Shown here: in pieces, positions 52,170 to 63,069 of the stretch
Numbering within the stretch: the stretch's first letter is position 1
How the letters are laid out: every line of letters begins with the position of its first letter
Assembly: GCF_000149955.1 (NCBI RefSeq)
Contig: NC_030998.1
Span: 1,560,164-1,624,163, forward strand
Direction: 5' to 3'
From: Fusarium oxysporum f. sp. lycopersici 4287
Taxonomy: Eukaryota; Ascomycota; Sordariomycetes; Hypocreales; Nectriaceae
Length of the DNA stretch: 64,000 bases
The notes under the pieces: generated by a model
Databases searched by the model: none
The model's input: the letters and a program-made list of their open reading frames with translations, nothing else
What the model was told of the DNA's origin: nothing
Position numbers and translations under genes: made by a program

Positions 52170-52700
52170 TCGTTTGCCTTGTGCAATGCAGTTGTAGATG
52201 TCTTGCTGGGTGGCATGAGACTCTGTGTTCTGACGTAGGTAGGACCTGATCTCTTTCGGTGCTACACCAGCGTTTGCAAGGTTGTTAATAGTTGACCTAT
52301 CTGCATTGGATAGTTGACGATGGACTGGATGTGCAGACATGCTTGTGCTTGGCTCGTGGTTGTGATGGGCAAACTCGCTGCCAGGACGGTGTGTAAGGCG
52401 CCACGTTGTCTTATCCAAGGCCTCCTTCGCAAGGACTGAGAATTGACACCCTGTACGCCGTGTTGTAGTTGACCGTTGCCGTACGCCCGAGGCCTTTGGA
52501 GGTGCTCCTCCACGGTCACAGCTGAAGAAAACAATTCGTCTGCCGCTCTCTGTTTTCTTCGACTTCCCAGTGACAAACGCATAGCCCCTGGGAGCTGCCC
52601 ATGCATTGATCGCGGCGTGTAGGGCTTCCCGAGAGCCATACTCGCGTTCAGGAGGCAGGCAGTCATCAGAAAATTGACGAGTAGCTGTAACTGGATTCAT
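52170..52700 (-). pseudogene. MULE transposase N-terminus, partial copy at contig start
   Basis: Starts at ATG 52700 (MNPVTATRQFSDDCLPPE) and runs 177 codons into the gap. It carries the FAR1-type zinc finger without the base errors seen in the left contig, and the distance from start codon to inverted repeat is the clean one. It gives the better reading of the element's 5' end. Truncated by the gap, not by a mutation. Confidence 0.8.
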
Positions 52701-52771
52701 TCTAGGAGAGATGATTTGAGTAGATCGTTGCGCGGCGAAGTGAGGCTCTTTATCAACGGGAAAGGGGTAGC

Positions 52772-52869
52772 TACAAGGGTGTTGGGCTTACATAACTCCC
52801 TTACAGACGCACCGGGTGCGCAACACGTGACACTTACGTGCGCATCCAGGTGCGCACCTATTGACGCCC
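52772..52869 (-). repeat. MULE right terminal inverted repeat (second contig)
   Basis: Same as 51146-51243, followed by the same CGCTGACAT at 52870-52878. Confidence 0.9.
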
Positions 52870-53124
52870 CGCTGACATACTTGCTGCACAGTCTGGAATC
52901 ACCAGTAAGATGCGCCTTATTTGATCACGTAATTGCTTGATTCCAAACGCTGACTGCAGCCGAGATTCTGCCGCGAGAAGGGCGCTGTGATCTATGATTC
53001 AGTATAAATGTTTTGGAGTCGTCGTGTCATTATCTGCTTTATCGACAGCAGCAGCAGCAAGAATACAACAGCAATTGATTGAATTTGAATCAAAACTGAT
53101 CTACACTCGACCCTTTCAGCAACA

Positions 53125-53963
53125 ATGTCCTCAGACTCAGTCGTTTACCACTACCTCGCCATCGGCAAGCTTGGCCGCGGAGAAGTTGTCAAGTGAGTAT
53201 TGCGTCGCATATATCGACTCCCATTTGGACGGTCAAATGTTCTTGGACTAATCAATTGATAGGCTGTTCTTGAAGGATGCTGGTATTGACTTCGAGGAGA
53301 AGCGTTATAAATACCCTGATACCTGGCCAGAGACCAGCGAGAAGCTCAAGCAGCAGGGCATCACCCGCACTGGAAGCCTTCCTTCTCTTGAGTACAAAGG
53401 CCTCATCCTCACTCAGGTTGGTGAACTCACAGTTGAGTTTTGAAACAAGACTAACGCCTTTGACAGCATATCCCAGTCCTTCGTTTCCTCTCTCGCGACC
53501 TCGGCAAGTATGACGGCAAGACGAATGAGGATAAGTATTTGGTAGATGCTGTCTCCGACATCTACGTCGATTGGAGAGTATGAACACTAATTCCATCTTT
53601 CATGGTGCAAGCTCTAACTGAATCACAGTCCCAATGGGTTGCCAACCTCAAGGGAGCAACCGACGAGTACAAGAACGAATTCCTCCCCAAGTACTACGAT
53701 CTCATTGCGAAGTACTATTCTGACCGCGAAGGTCCTTATCTTCTCGGTGATGAAGTCAGCTACACCGACTTTGCGATCTACCAGTCCATTGACAACGACA
53801 CACGAACCAAGACCATCCCTGTAGGTTACCTCTCCCTAGACAAATTTGTAATAGTTGACTAAGACTAACCGCCTACTAGTCTAAAATTCCTGATGTCCTT
53901 CTCAAGTTCAAGGAAGTTTTCGAGGCTAGGCCCAACATTGCTGAGTACATCAAATCCGAGTAA
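53125..53963 (+). CDS. Glutathione S-transferase (sigma/S-crystallin-like)
   Basis: 202 aa from five exons: 53125-53192, 53263-53416, 53467-53577, 53629-53820 and 53880-53963. The N-terminal thioredoxin-like half starts YHYLAIGKLGRGEVVKLFLKD, with Tyr in the position of the catalytic residue, and GSLPSLEYKGLILTQ holds the glutathione-binding Pro and the usual T/S-Q pair. The helical C-terminal half includes GPYLLGDEVSYTDFAIYQS with the conserved Asp. It conjugates glutathione to electrophiles in the cytosol for detoxification. A MULE inserted 256 bp upstream, so its promoter is probably altered. A partial copy at 51499 is an assembly duplicate. Confidence 0.92.
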
Positions 53964-54461
53964 GACGAGCCATGCTAGGGGAGGCAGGAAAACTTAGAAC
54001 CTCTATCCTAAGTGATGAAAATATTTAGGCAACTCTAGCCTAAGCTTAGGGGGCTCTTTACTGAGTTTATCTTAGCATCCTCTTCTCAATTCTCAAGTTT
54101 TCTTGCTCCCTGAGACCATGGTCCCTGTGACTCAATGCATCTTCTTGGGGGAAATTAGACCAAGTTTACTGATATAAATACAACTCAAATTGTATCTACA
54201 TTCTCGTTCATCGCTTGTGATAACGGTAGCAATATGGCCCCATCCCGTTTTAGCCCTGGAATCAGCCTTTTGGAGCTACCGCCTTATCTGCTACAGCCTA
54301 CACTAACGCTGGCTGCGCCACTGAACAACCCCATCTCATCTGCCTGCTGACATTCAGCCCTACAGTAAGACTTAAAGTATTTCATGCAACAAATCCCCGC
54401 ATCGTAAAACAGTTAAAACACAAGGTGCTCTTCATGCATTTTTCAATAAGCACAAGACAAG
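53964..54461. other. Intergenic between GST and HET
   Basis: About 500 bp without a gene. Several CCTAAG/CTTAGG words are clustered at 54005-54050, a feature also seen near 63.25 kb. Confidence 0.45.
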
Positions 54462-56852
54462 ATGAGTGACAATGCCCCCAAGCTTTGCTCGGCCTGTGCT
54501 GCCATCAATTTCGACAAGCTCTTCTTTCCAGACCCTGCTCCATTCAATCCCAGCCACAGACCGCCTCCCGATCCTTGCCTGGGGACACTACAGGAAATCT
54601 TGGATCGCTCGATAGAATGCGATGTCTGCAACCTTATCATCGAAGCCCATCGCCAACGGTATATACGAGCGCCCTACGGCTGCTCGACGAATCATCCCGA
54701 TTTCAGAAGTGAAGTCCCTGGCGAGGAGCCTGAAATCCACGAGGAAGTCAAGACACATGGGCTGCGACTAACAGTCAACAAGGAGCCTATCAAATGTTTC
54801 CTTGAATCGCGAAATTTCTCCTCGGGCAGAATTTTGCCGGATTCAGAGGATGATCTTGATCCGAAGACTGGAGGCGTGAATCGTGTTCTGCTCAGGCTAG
54901 AACCACGTCCCTGGATGGCTATACTCGCCAACTCGATCACTTTGCAAGCTGTTTGGCCATCAAAAGAGAGCCTAACTACAAGCAATGACATTACACTGGA
55001 CGGTACAGGTCGAATGATCGGGTCTCTGCTAGATCTCTCAATCCCTCAGCGCTGGATCAAGCAATGCGAAGACCAGCATGGGGAGGAGTGTCAAAAGCCG
55101 AAGTGGCTAAGCGATAGCGACACCGAATGGCCTGAGAGATGCCGAGTGATCGATGTCAAGGAACGTCGGATCGTTGACCTTCTCCCGACCATGCGCTATG
55201 TTGCTCTCAGCTATGTTTGGGGATCTAGCGAGAAGGCGAGGAAATCACGCTTTGAAAGACGTTTGACTCGAGAGAACCTGTCACGACTTCAGCAGCCGAA
55301 TAGTCTCGGAGAGATCTACGTGCCTCAAACCATTAAAGATGCAATGTATGTTACGGAACAGGTCGGCGAGAGGTTCCTCTGGGTTGATGCCTTGTGTATC
55401 GTGCAAGATGACCCTGCAGATCTTGGTCATCAGACCGCACGGATGGATCTGATCTACTCCAAGGCACTCTTCACGATATTGGCTGCCTGCGGTGAAGACT
55501 CGACTTCTGGACTTGCAGGGCTCCCCAGTAATCCACGAGATGTCTTTCAACGACAAGTCAAAATCTCAGCAAGCGGGCTGCATGTCATGCCCCTCGTCAT
55601 TCTATCCGAAGAAGATACTCTCCAATTCTCGTCATGGAACACCAGAGGCTGGACGTTCCAAGAGCGTCTTTTGTCTAGACGCTCACTCATCTTCACCAAC
55701 AAGCAAGTTTACTGGTGTTGTGATGGCACGACATGGGAGGAAGAGTCACTTCTCGACATCCCTGGATCAACAACCTTCGCTAGATCATATTCATTCGGAT
55801 GCTACGATGAATGGGACGATAACGAAGCCAAATTCTCTCTGGAAAGCTTTGATACGTACATAACGCAATTCTCTGAGCGGAGGTTCACTTACCCTTCTGA
55901 TGTCCTCCCCGCCTTTCTTGGAATCATTCGTCGGTTTGAGCATTTGAACAACGAGAAGATACACTGGGGTTTGAACGCGAGCACTTTTGATCAAGCCTTG
56001 ACATGGAGATATGGACAAAATCGACGAGATGAGACGTATACTTATGTTTCTGGCGGATCGACACGCAGCATTCCTTATCCTAGCTGGTCTTGGCTTGGAT
56101 GGACTGGATTTATCGGGGGAAGTTCGAGTCTTCGCATCGGGGAGGACTACAGTAAGAGGGGAGTCGGAGATATGAAGTCGCTCCTGGCGTTTTACTCGTT
56201 GATGAGTGATGGGAGCGTGTCTTTGATCAAAGGTACTTCACTGAGGAGAGTGAATGATGACGGAAAGGAAGAAGACGTCATGCCTACAGCTACTGAGAAG
56301 TCTAGCCACGATTGGGTCGGCGATACGAAAGTAACTGGACTGATAAAGATGGATGATGTCTCACTGGCTTCTGAGTTGGAGTCACTGTCGGTCGATCAAC
56401 CTCATCAACCTTCGCCCTATGACACAGGACGGATAGTGTTCTGGACAAGCCACGCCAACGTATCCATTCAAATCACCAACCGAGACGACATCCACATGGA
56501 GACATCCGAGGGACTAGTCAAGCTTGACTTAAAGCTGTCATCGCCATTCATGAAGATATCTTACTATCGTTTTGAAGAAGCCTTGAACGAAGACAGCGAG
56601 CCAGGTGAGAGCAAGGTGATGAAATTCTTGAGAAGAAAGCCCGTTGCGACAAGTCATAACATTAGCCTCATTGTCATATCGAGGTACTATGGGTTTTATG
56701 AGGGTGATGATGAGGTGGTGAAGTTGAACGTCATGGCTGTTGAGGAGAAGGTGCCGGGTTCAGGTGTTTGGAGTCGGATTGGTTTTGGTGTTATGAAGGA
56801 GGAGGAGTGGGTTAAGTTGGATATTAATTGGAGAATGGTGATTCTTGAATAG
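54462..56852 (+). CDS. HET-domain protein, intact
   Basis: Single exon, 796 aa. The N-terminal segment has C-x2-C pairs (LCSACAAINFDKLF, ECDVCNLII). The HET domain spans about residues 245-420: MRYVALSYVWGSS, RFLWVDALCIVQDDPAD, YSKALFTILAACGEDS, then SSWNTRGWTFQERLLSRRSL. The C-terminal part follows the usual pattern (PSDVLPAFLGIIRRF, YPSWSWLGWTGF). HET proteins are NLR-like death effectors in vegetative incompatibility; here no partner such as a SesB or NACHT gene is adjacent. It is intact, unlike the HET gene at 12.8-14.6 kb. The last 358 codons plus 355 bp downstream are repeated after the gap at 57208. Confidence 0.93.
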   Translation: MSDNAPKLCSACAAINFDKLFFPDPAPFNPSHRPPPDPCLGTLQEILDRSIECDVCNLIIEAHRQRYIRAPYGCSTNHPDFRSEVPGEEPEIHEEVKTHGLRLTVNKEPIKCFLESRNFSSGRILPDSEDDLDPKTGGVNRVLLRLEPRPWMAILANSITLQAVWPSKESLTTSNDITLDGTGRMIGSLLDLSIPQRWIKQCEDQHGEECQKPKWLSDSDTEWPERCRVIDVKERRIVDLLPTMRYVALSYVWGSSEKARKSRFERRLTRENLSRLQQPNSLGEIYVPQTIKDAMYVTEQVGERFLWVDALCIVQDDPADLGHQTARMDLIYSKALFTILAACGEDSTSGLAGLPSNPRDVFQRQVKISASGLHVMPLVILSEEDTLQFSSWNTRGWTFQERLLSRRSLIFTNKQVYWCCDGTTWEEESLLDIPGSTTFARSYSFGCYDEWDDNEAKFSLESFDTYITQFSERRFTYPSDVLPAFLGIIRRFEHLNNEKIHWGLNASTFDQALTWRYGQNRRDETYTYVSGGSTRSIPYPSWSWLGWTGFIGGSSSLRIGEDYSKRGVGDMKSLLAFYSLMSDGSVSLIKGTSLRRVNDDGKEEDVMPTATEKSSHDWVGDTKVTGLIKMDDVSLASELESLSVDQPHQPSPYDTGRIVFWTSHANVSIQITNRDDIHMETSEGLVKLDLKLSSPFMKISYYRFEEALNEDSEPGESKVMKFLRRKPVATSHNISLIVISRYYGFYEGDDEVVKLNVMAVEEKVPGSGVWSRIGFGVMKEEEWVKLDINWRMVILE

Positions 56853-57207
56853 CTTATCGTCTAGATATAGCAGAATGCATGAGGTGTTCGTGACCGACCG
56901 GACCCACGGAGGCCCGGGACCGAAAGCCCGATGAGCATCGCCACAAATGTCCGAAACGGGCAACGTCAGTTCGACTCATCACGCCAACAACCCTATATAG
57001 GACCTAATATATAAACTCACTTACCACCCTTCACCATGTTTTAATCTAGTCTGTCCTTTATATCAAACATCTCAAGCCCGGCCGAACTAATACTCAATCC
57101 CAGAGCACGACTCGCAAGACAAGATAATCGACCATGGCAGACACCAGTGTTGTTAACAGCGATCAACAGCAGTCGCTCAGAGTCGCGCAGACTCCTTCAT
57201 TTTGTAG
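55778..57207. repeat. Contig-end overlap, left side of gap 2 (1430 bp)
   Basis: Matches 57308-58737 with the same length and no difference noticed, including untranslated flank. This is expected for two unmerged contig ends. Confidence 0.9.
57134..57207 (+). CDS. REI1-like gene, 5' fragment at contig end
   Basis: First 74 bases of the coding sequence that is complete at 58664; stops at the gap. Assembly duplicate, not a second gene. Confidence 0.85.
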
Positions 57208-57307
57208 NNNNNNNNNNNNNNNNNNNNNNNNNNNNNNNNNNNNNNNNNNNNNNNNNNNNNNNNNNNNNNNNNNNNNNNNNNNNNNNNNNNNNNNNNNNNN
57301 NNNNNNN
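57208..57307. other. Assembly gap (100 N)
   Basis: Second 100-N placeholder, flanked by identical sequence. Confidence 0.99.
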
Positions 57308-58382
57308 CGCTAGATCATATTCATTCGGATGCTACGATGAATGGGACGATAACGAAGCCAAATTCTCTCTGGAAAGCTTTGATACGTACATAACGCAATT
57401 CTCTGAGCGGAGGTTCACTTACCCTTCTGATGTCCTCCCCGCCTTTCTTGGAATCATTCGTCGGTTTGAGCATTTGAACAACGAGAAGATACACTGGGGT
57501 TTGAACGCGAGCACTTTTGATCAAGCCTTGACATGGAGATATGGACAAAATCGACGAGATGAGACGTATACTTATGTTTCTGGCGGATCGACACGCAGCA
57601 TTCCTTATCCTAGCTGGTCTTGGCTTGGATGGACTGGATTTATCGGGGGAAGTTCGAGTCTTCGCATCGGGGAGGACTACAGTAAGAGGGGAGTCGGAGA
57701 TATGAAGTCGCTCCTGGCGTTTTACTCGTTGATGAGTGATGGGAGCGTGTCTTTGATCAAAGGTACTTCACTGAGGAGAGTGAATGATGACGGAAAGGAA
57801 GAAGACGTCATGCCTACAGCTACTGAGAAGTCTAGCCACGATTGGGTCGGCGATACGAAAGTAACTGGACTGATAAAGATGGATGATGTCTCACTGGCTT
57901 CTGAGTTGGAGTCACTGTCGGTCGATCAACCTCATCAACCTTCGCCCTATGACACAGGACGGATAGTGTTCTGGACAAGCCACGCCAACGTATCCATTCA
58001 AATCACCAACCGAGACGACATCCACATGGAGACATCCGAGGGACTAGTCAAGCTTGACTTAAAGCTGTCATCGCCATTCATGAAGATATCTTACTATCGT
58101 TTTGAAGAAGCCTTGAACGAAGACAGCGAGCCAGGTGAGAGCAAGGTGATGAAATTCTTGAGAAGAAAGCCCGTTGCGACAAGTCATAACATTAGCCTCA
58201 TTGTCATATCGAGGTACTATGGGTTTTATGAGGGTGATGATGAGGTGGTGAAGTTGAACGTCATGGCTGTTGAGGAGAAGGTGCCGGGTTCAGGTGTTTG
58301 GAGTCGGATTGGTTTTGGTGTTATGAAGGAGGAGGAGTGGGTTAAGTTGGATATTAATTGGAGAATGGTGATTCTTGAATAG
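57308..58382 (+). CDS. HET gene, 3' fragment at contig start
   Basis: C-terminal 358 codons of the HET protein at 54462, same sequence to the stop. Duplicate produced by unmerged contigs. Confidence 0.88.
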
Positions 58383-58663
58383 CTTATCGTCTAGATATAG
58401 CAGAATGCATGAGGTGTTCGTGACCGACCGGACCCACGGAGGCCCGGGACCGAAAGCCCGATGAGCATCGCCACAAATGTCCGAAACGGGCAACGTCAGT
58501 TCGACTCATCACGCCAACAACCCTATATAGGACCTAATATATAAACTCACTTACCACCCTTCACCATGTTTTAATCTAGTCTGTCCTTTATATCAAACAT
58601 CTCAAGCCCGGCCGAACTAATACTCAATCCCAGAGCACGACTCGCAAGACAAGATAATCGACC

Positions 58664-59713
58664 ATGGCAGACACCAGTGTTGTTAACAGCGATCAACAGC
58701 AGTCGCTCAGAGTCGCGCAGACTCCTTCATTTTGTAGACTTTGCAACATCGAGCTACGAGGACTGGAAACATGGAAAGCCCATGTCAAAAGTGACGGACA
58801 GTAAGTACCTCTCCCTCACACAAGACACAAGCAAAAGCTAACCATCGCTTGAAGTGTTCAAAAGCTACAAGAGAAAGTCCATGGCGCTACAGTGTCGTCA
58901 ACGCCAACTTCTTCTTCGAAATTGCCTTCGTCTTTAAGACAGACAAGAGACGAGTTTGAGGACGATGACCCGGAATCCGAAAGTGACGTTGAAGATAATG
59001 ATTTCGAAGAAGCCCAGGAACTGATTGCTACAACATTCGTCACCGGTCACTGCCTCTTCTGCACCAAAGATTCTTCAACTTTAGACGAGAGCATGAAACA
59101 TATGTCTACAGCACACGGCTTCAATATTCCCTTCCAAGAATTCTTAGCAGTCGATCTCGAAACGCTAGTCTCCTACTTTCACTTCGTTATCAATACATAC
59201 AGAGAATGCATCTGCTGCGGCAGGCGTCGGAGTACAGTCGGGGGAATTCAGCATCACATGCTAGCTAAAAGCCATTGCCGTTTTGACATTTCACCAGAAA
59301 CAGAAGATTTTTACGAGATACCGCAATACGAAGATGCCTTGAGGGATAGAAAGCAGGATGCAGGTGATCCTGTGAGGCTACCTTCTGGGAGAGTCATCTC
59401 TCATCGCAAACACGAAGAACCTCGCGTCCCTCGCCGAGATGCACCAGATCAGAAACGTTTAGACCCTTCAGCGCCTGTAGAGCCAGGTATGGAGATTGCA
59501 CATCGGCAAACAGTCAATGGAAGTCGAGAGGTAGTGCAAGCTAATGAAGCTATCCTCGCTGCACAGCTCTCAAGGCTCAAGGTTACCAGCGACAGAGCAG
59601 CACAGCGGGAAGAGAAGCGGTGGAGGGGAAGATTGGAACGAGCGAATAATTTCTTTGCGCTGAAGAGATTTAGATTGGATGCTGCGGATAGTCGAATGGG
59701 CCGGCAGTTCTAG
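58664..59713 (+). CDS. REI1/ZNF622-like C2H2 zinc-finger protein
   Basis: 331 aa from exons 58664-58800 and 58855-59713. Zinc-finger pairs in the REI1 layout: FCRLCNIELRGLETWKAHVKSDGH (C-x2-C...H-x5-H, completed across the splice), GHCLFCTKDSSTLDESMKHM-STAHGF with the IPFQEFLAVDLETLVSYF segment, then ECICCGRRRSTVGGIQHHML-AKSHC. An acidic stretch (EDDDPESESDVEDNDFEEA) precedes finger 2. REI1 and its relatives act in late 60S ribosome-subunit maturation in the cytoplasm. This protein is shorter and its first finger lacks the usual W-H-R-Y-N-L-K-R tail, so it is more likely a divergent paralogue than the housekeeping gene. Confidence 0.87.
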
Positions 59714-60076
59714 ATATCAGCTCAGTAGATAGCTCTTGGGACATGCGCCCTCGTGCATGCCAACTGAATAATGCATCCCGTTCTATCGGGCTTTTTGTAT
59801 GCCATCGCTCTTTAATGGTTTAATCCCGATGCCCAGAATGGTGTCTTTAGCCTCGTTGCCTGGAGGCGCCATCTTTTGTGGCGTATCACGAGGCAGTCCC
59901 CAAGGCTTCGCATCCATGTCTCACCATCTCCGACCAGACACGGGGGTTCAGCAGCGATATTCAGCTACATCAACAGAAGGATTCCCTCCAAATATTGATA
60001 GGTCTCTGAAACCAAAGGGAAACTCTCACTTCATTTTTTAAGCATCAATTTTCTTACTCTACGTGCTCTCATCAAG
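59714..60076. other. Intergenic
   Basis: About 360 bp: 3' flank of the REI1-like gene and promoter of the CorA-like gene. No gene seen. Confidence 0.5.
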
Positions 60077-61903
60077 ATGTCGTCCTCGCGGTCAACCAGC
60101 CCAGACACCGCTTCTAGCGCAGATCTCCAACTCCCAGTCGACATCAGCGCTAGTCCTAACTCGCCTGCCTATGCACCTGATATGGACAGTCTGAAGACCG
60201 CGAGTTTCGCAAGGTTGCGCGACTTCAGTAATTGGAGAGACAGCAAATTCTTGACGTATCGATGTTTCACTTACGCGGGAGATGGTTGGTAACTGTATGC
60301 ATACCAGATCCATTGAATCTTATTGACAAAGAGCAGAAGTTCAAACGAAAGGCTTCATCCTTGGAGAGTTTGAAGAGATACAGAAAGCCATGTCTGAATT
60401 GGATGATGATCATATACACATTCTGTCCGTCGAGTAGACTCACGATATATTTTTTCCATGCTCATCATTGTCTAGCAATGCAACTCCTCGGAGTGTGTTT
60501 CTTCTTTATGCCAGCGAACTACGCGAGTTATCCCAAAGTCTCGGCCTTGCGCCGTGGATCTCATATGGTCTGGAGTACAACGTCCTCAGAGGACTAGGCC
60601 GGAGGCTTTACGGTTCCCACTACGGTAAGCTGCTCCCCAAGTGGATGGCAAAAGCTCATTCAATACTTCAACAGATATTTGGTTTACCCTTCCACTGGTA
60701 GATGCCGGCGTAGATAACTTCACCCATCCAGGTCAAGAACTTCATTCTCTTCCAGTTGACTCTTCCGAAGGTGTGACCCATTTATATGAAGACGCAGGCA
60801 TGTTCTATCTAAGCTTCGACAAAAAGACGAGACAAACACGTATGCTATACTCGAGCGCAATCCCTGCTGGTCAAAAGTTAGCATCTGCTTGTGACAACGC
60901 AGAAGAACTTGGTGTACGGGATGACCCGTTTACGTTTGTCACGTGCGCTTTGAGCTCAATTCTTCAGGATCAGGGCATGAATGCACACTCGTTCTCTGCT
61001 CTCATTAGCAAAATGGTGAGTATCCTATCTATCAGGTTAGCTGTCTCTAACATGAGGGGTTGTAGGAAGATTACAGCAATTCACTCAGGTTTGAGATTGC
61101 AGAGAATGAAGAGACAAAAGTGAAAGAGACGGCGATCCAACTGAGAAAGTCGTTGCCGTACCTAGAGAAGATCTTGGAGTCGGTGGACTGCACGATACAG
61201 ATAATCGAGGATACCATCAGCGAGCACAAGGACTGTAGAGAACTGCTATCCATTCCCAAGCAGCATTTCCTCCGTGTCGAAAAGAACTTGCAGACTCTCC
61301 GCTCACAGGCGATCTCCTTCAAGAGCTACCAAGACACACGCATCAGAAGAATCAATGTCTGCTTATCAACGGTGAGGCCATATCAACTCTCTTGTTCTTG
61401 ATCCGCGCATCTTGCTAACTCGATTGTCGTAGCTCTCATCTCTTTTGAGCCTCAGAACAGACAGCGCTATCAAGGCCAGTACTGAAGCAATGACAAGATT
61501 GACGGAAGCGAACCGAGAAGATAGTGGTAGGATGAACGACATCGCAATCGCTACGAAGCTCGATAGCGAGGCTATGATCACCATTGCCAAACTCACCATG
61601 TTTTATCTGCCGTCGACATTTGTGGCTGTAAGTGACCTACCATCTAAATGGGCTTTACAGAGAGATGCAAGAGAAGAACATTACTAACCGTCGATGATAT
61701 AGACTCTTTTCAGCATGGGGATCTTCAACTTTGACTTTGACAACGGCAAGAATGGGCGTCTTGTCATGTCCAGCCAATGGTGGATGTACATCATCATCGC
61801 AATACCACTGACTATTGGAACGTTTTACTGGTTCAGAGCAGTTACAAGATCGCACAAACAGGCAAGCCAGAAAGCAGAACGAGAAGCCAAGCAGCCTGAA
61901 TGA
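60077..61903 (+). CDS. CorA-like membrane protein of unknown transport function
   Basis: 498 aa from seven exons: 60077-60284, 60337-60433, 60476-60624, 60675-61015, 61066-61371, 61433-61627 and 61703-61903 (1497 nt). The N-terminal two thirds are soluble, with an early low-complexity stretch and later long helices (LRKSLPYLEKILESVDCTIQ, FLRVEKNLQTLRSQAI). Two membrane segments end the protein: TIAKLTMFYLPSTFVATLFS and WWMYIIIAIPLTIGTFYWF. This is the architecture of fungal CorA-like proteins (PF01544 relatives). The GMN selectivity motif of true Mg2+ channels is absent; the loop reads SMGIFNFDFDNG. The first donor (GTTGGT) is unusual, and the exon 1/2 boundary is the weakest. Confidence 0.82.
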
Positions 61904-62613
61904 GGCTCCTTGTCTCTTACTCATATGCAGCGTGTACTTTGAAGCAGTTTGAGGATTAATACATGTGTTATTTTTACGTACGACAAACCTTCTGTGCACC
62001 AGTCAATGCAAGCCATTCATTCAAGCCGGTGGGTAACTGAGTGGCTCCTCTTCACTTTAACGCCTAGCCGGGCCCGAAGGAGCAAGAAAAGCTTCTAACA
62101 TCAGACCAAGGTGACAAAAAGAACTAGTCTAGAGATCTACTAGAGTCATCCTAACTGTACCTAAGCATTTTTGTCATCTAGGATAAAGGCCCTAAGTTTT
62201 CTTACTTCCCCTGGTGCTATCGATCGTGAATTGAGGTTCCACCCATCAGGTCCCCGCCAGTGAAGAAAAAAAAAAAAGTTTCAAGAAAATTTTGTCGCAA
62301 TTGAGTGAAGATACTGTACAGCAGATAGATAGATAATGTGAAGATATTCCCAAATGGTTCAGTGAATTGTGTGATTGGTGGCGACGACATTGATTGCCTT
62401 AGGCACCTCATTCCTCAAAACGTCACAGCTGGCGTAGCTATTGCCCAATGTAGAGAGCTCTGAGCTGCCTATGACGACACTAAAGTAACCACCACAAATC
62501 TTCCTGCGACCCCTCTATTTACCTTCTTCCAACAACAACCACTTCACTCAATCAATCCATCAAGAACACAATCAATCAATCAATCCGACATCAGCTTCAC
62601 GCTCACCTCAATC
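61904..62613. other. Intergenic with CAAT-repeat leader
   Basis: No gene recognised. Includes an A12 run near 62265 and a short (CAAT)n stretch at about 62550-62585 directly upstream of the SRPBCC gene, probably part of its leader. Confidence 0.5.
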
Positions 62614-63069
62614 ATGTCTCGCATCCCTACCTCCACCTCGGTCCTCGAGTCCGCCGTCATCGAAGCCCCCTTCAGCGACGTCTGGCACCTGATCAAGCTG
62701 CAAGATTTCTCCAAGTTCTACTCCGCCCTCTCCTCCAGCGAGTGGGTGAAGGGCGTATCCCCCGACACCGACATCGTCAAGTGGACCTTCAAGGACGGCA
62801 CTGTCCTCGAGGTCAAGCAGGAGGAGCACTCGTCCATCGACCACTACATCACCTACAGCGTCATCTCGTCGCAGCCCGCCCTGAGCTATACCTCTGTCGT
62901 CAGCACTGTGCGCGCCTACCCCGTCACCTCTGGAAAGCACGAGGGCGCTACTTTTGTCACCTGGAGCGGAAACTTTTCGAGCGATGCTGATGCGGGTGTC
63001 ATTGAAGATGCCAAGTTCAAGCGTCGTGAGGCTTTGGCTGACCTCGCCAAGGCTGTTGCTAAGAAGTAA
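62614..63069 (+). CDS. SRPBCC (START/Bet v1-like) family protein
   Basis: Single exon, 151 aa, soluble. The fold is recognised from the N-terminal strand and helix pattern SAVIEAPFSDVWHLIKLQDFSKFY. The glycine-rich turn and antiparallel strands follow (GTVLEVKQEEHSSIDHYITY, ATFVTWSGNFSSD), and the long C-terminal helix is rich in Ala and Lys (KFKRREALADLAKAVAKK). Such proteins bind hydrophobic ligands in a central cavity, or act as polyketide cyclases and dehydratases in other contexts. No biosynthetic partner lies nearby, so ligand and role are unknown. Codon use is strongly C-ending, suggesting high expression. Confidence 0.85.
   Translation: MSRIPTSTSVLESAVIEAPFSDVWHLIKLQDFSKFYSALSSSEWVKGVSPDTDIVKWTFKDGTVLEVKQEEHSSIDHYITYSVISSQPALSYTSVVSTVRAYPVTSGKHEGATFVTWSGNFSSDADAGVIEDAKFKRREALADLAKAVAKK

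Noticed and set aside
57147..58382. 411-codon HET ORF running through N bases
   Set aside because: The frame crosses the gap: its 5' part is the REI1-like leader in another frame and its 3' part is the HET end. It is an artefact.
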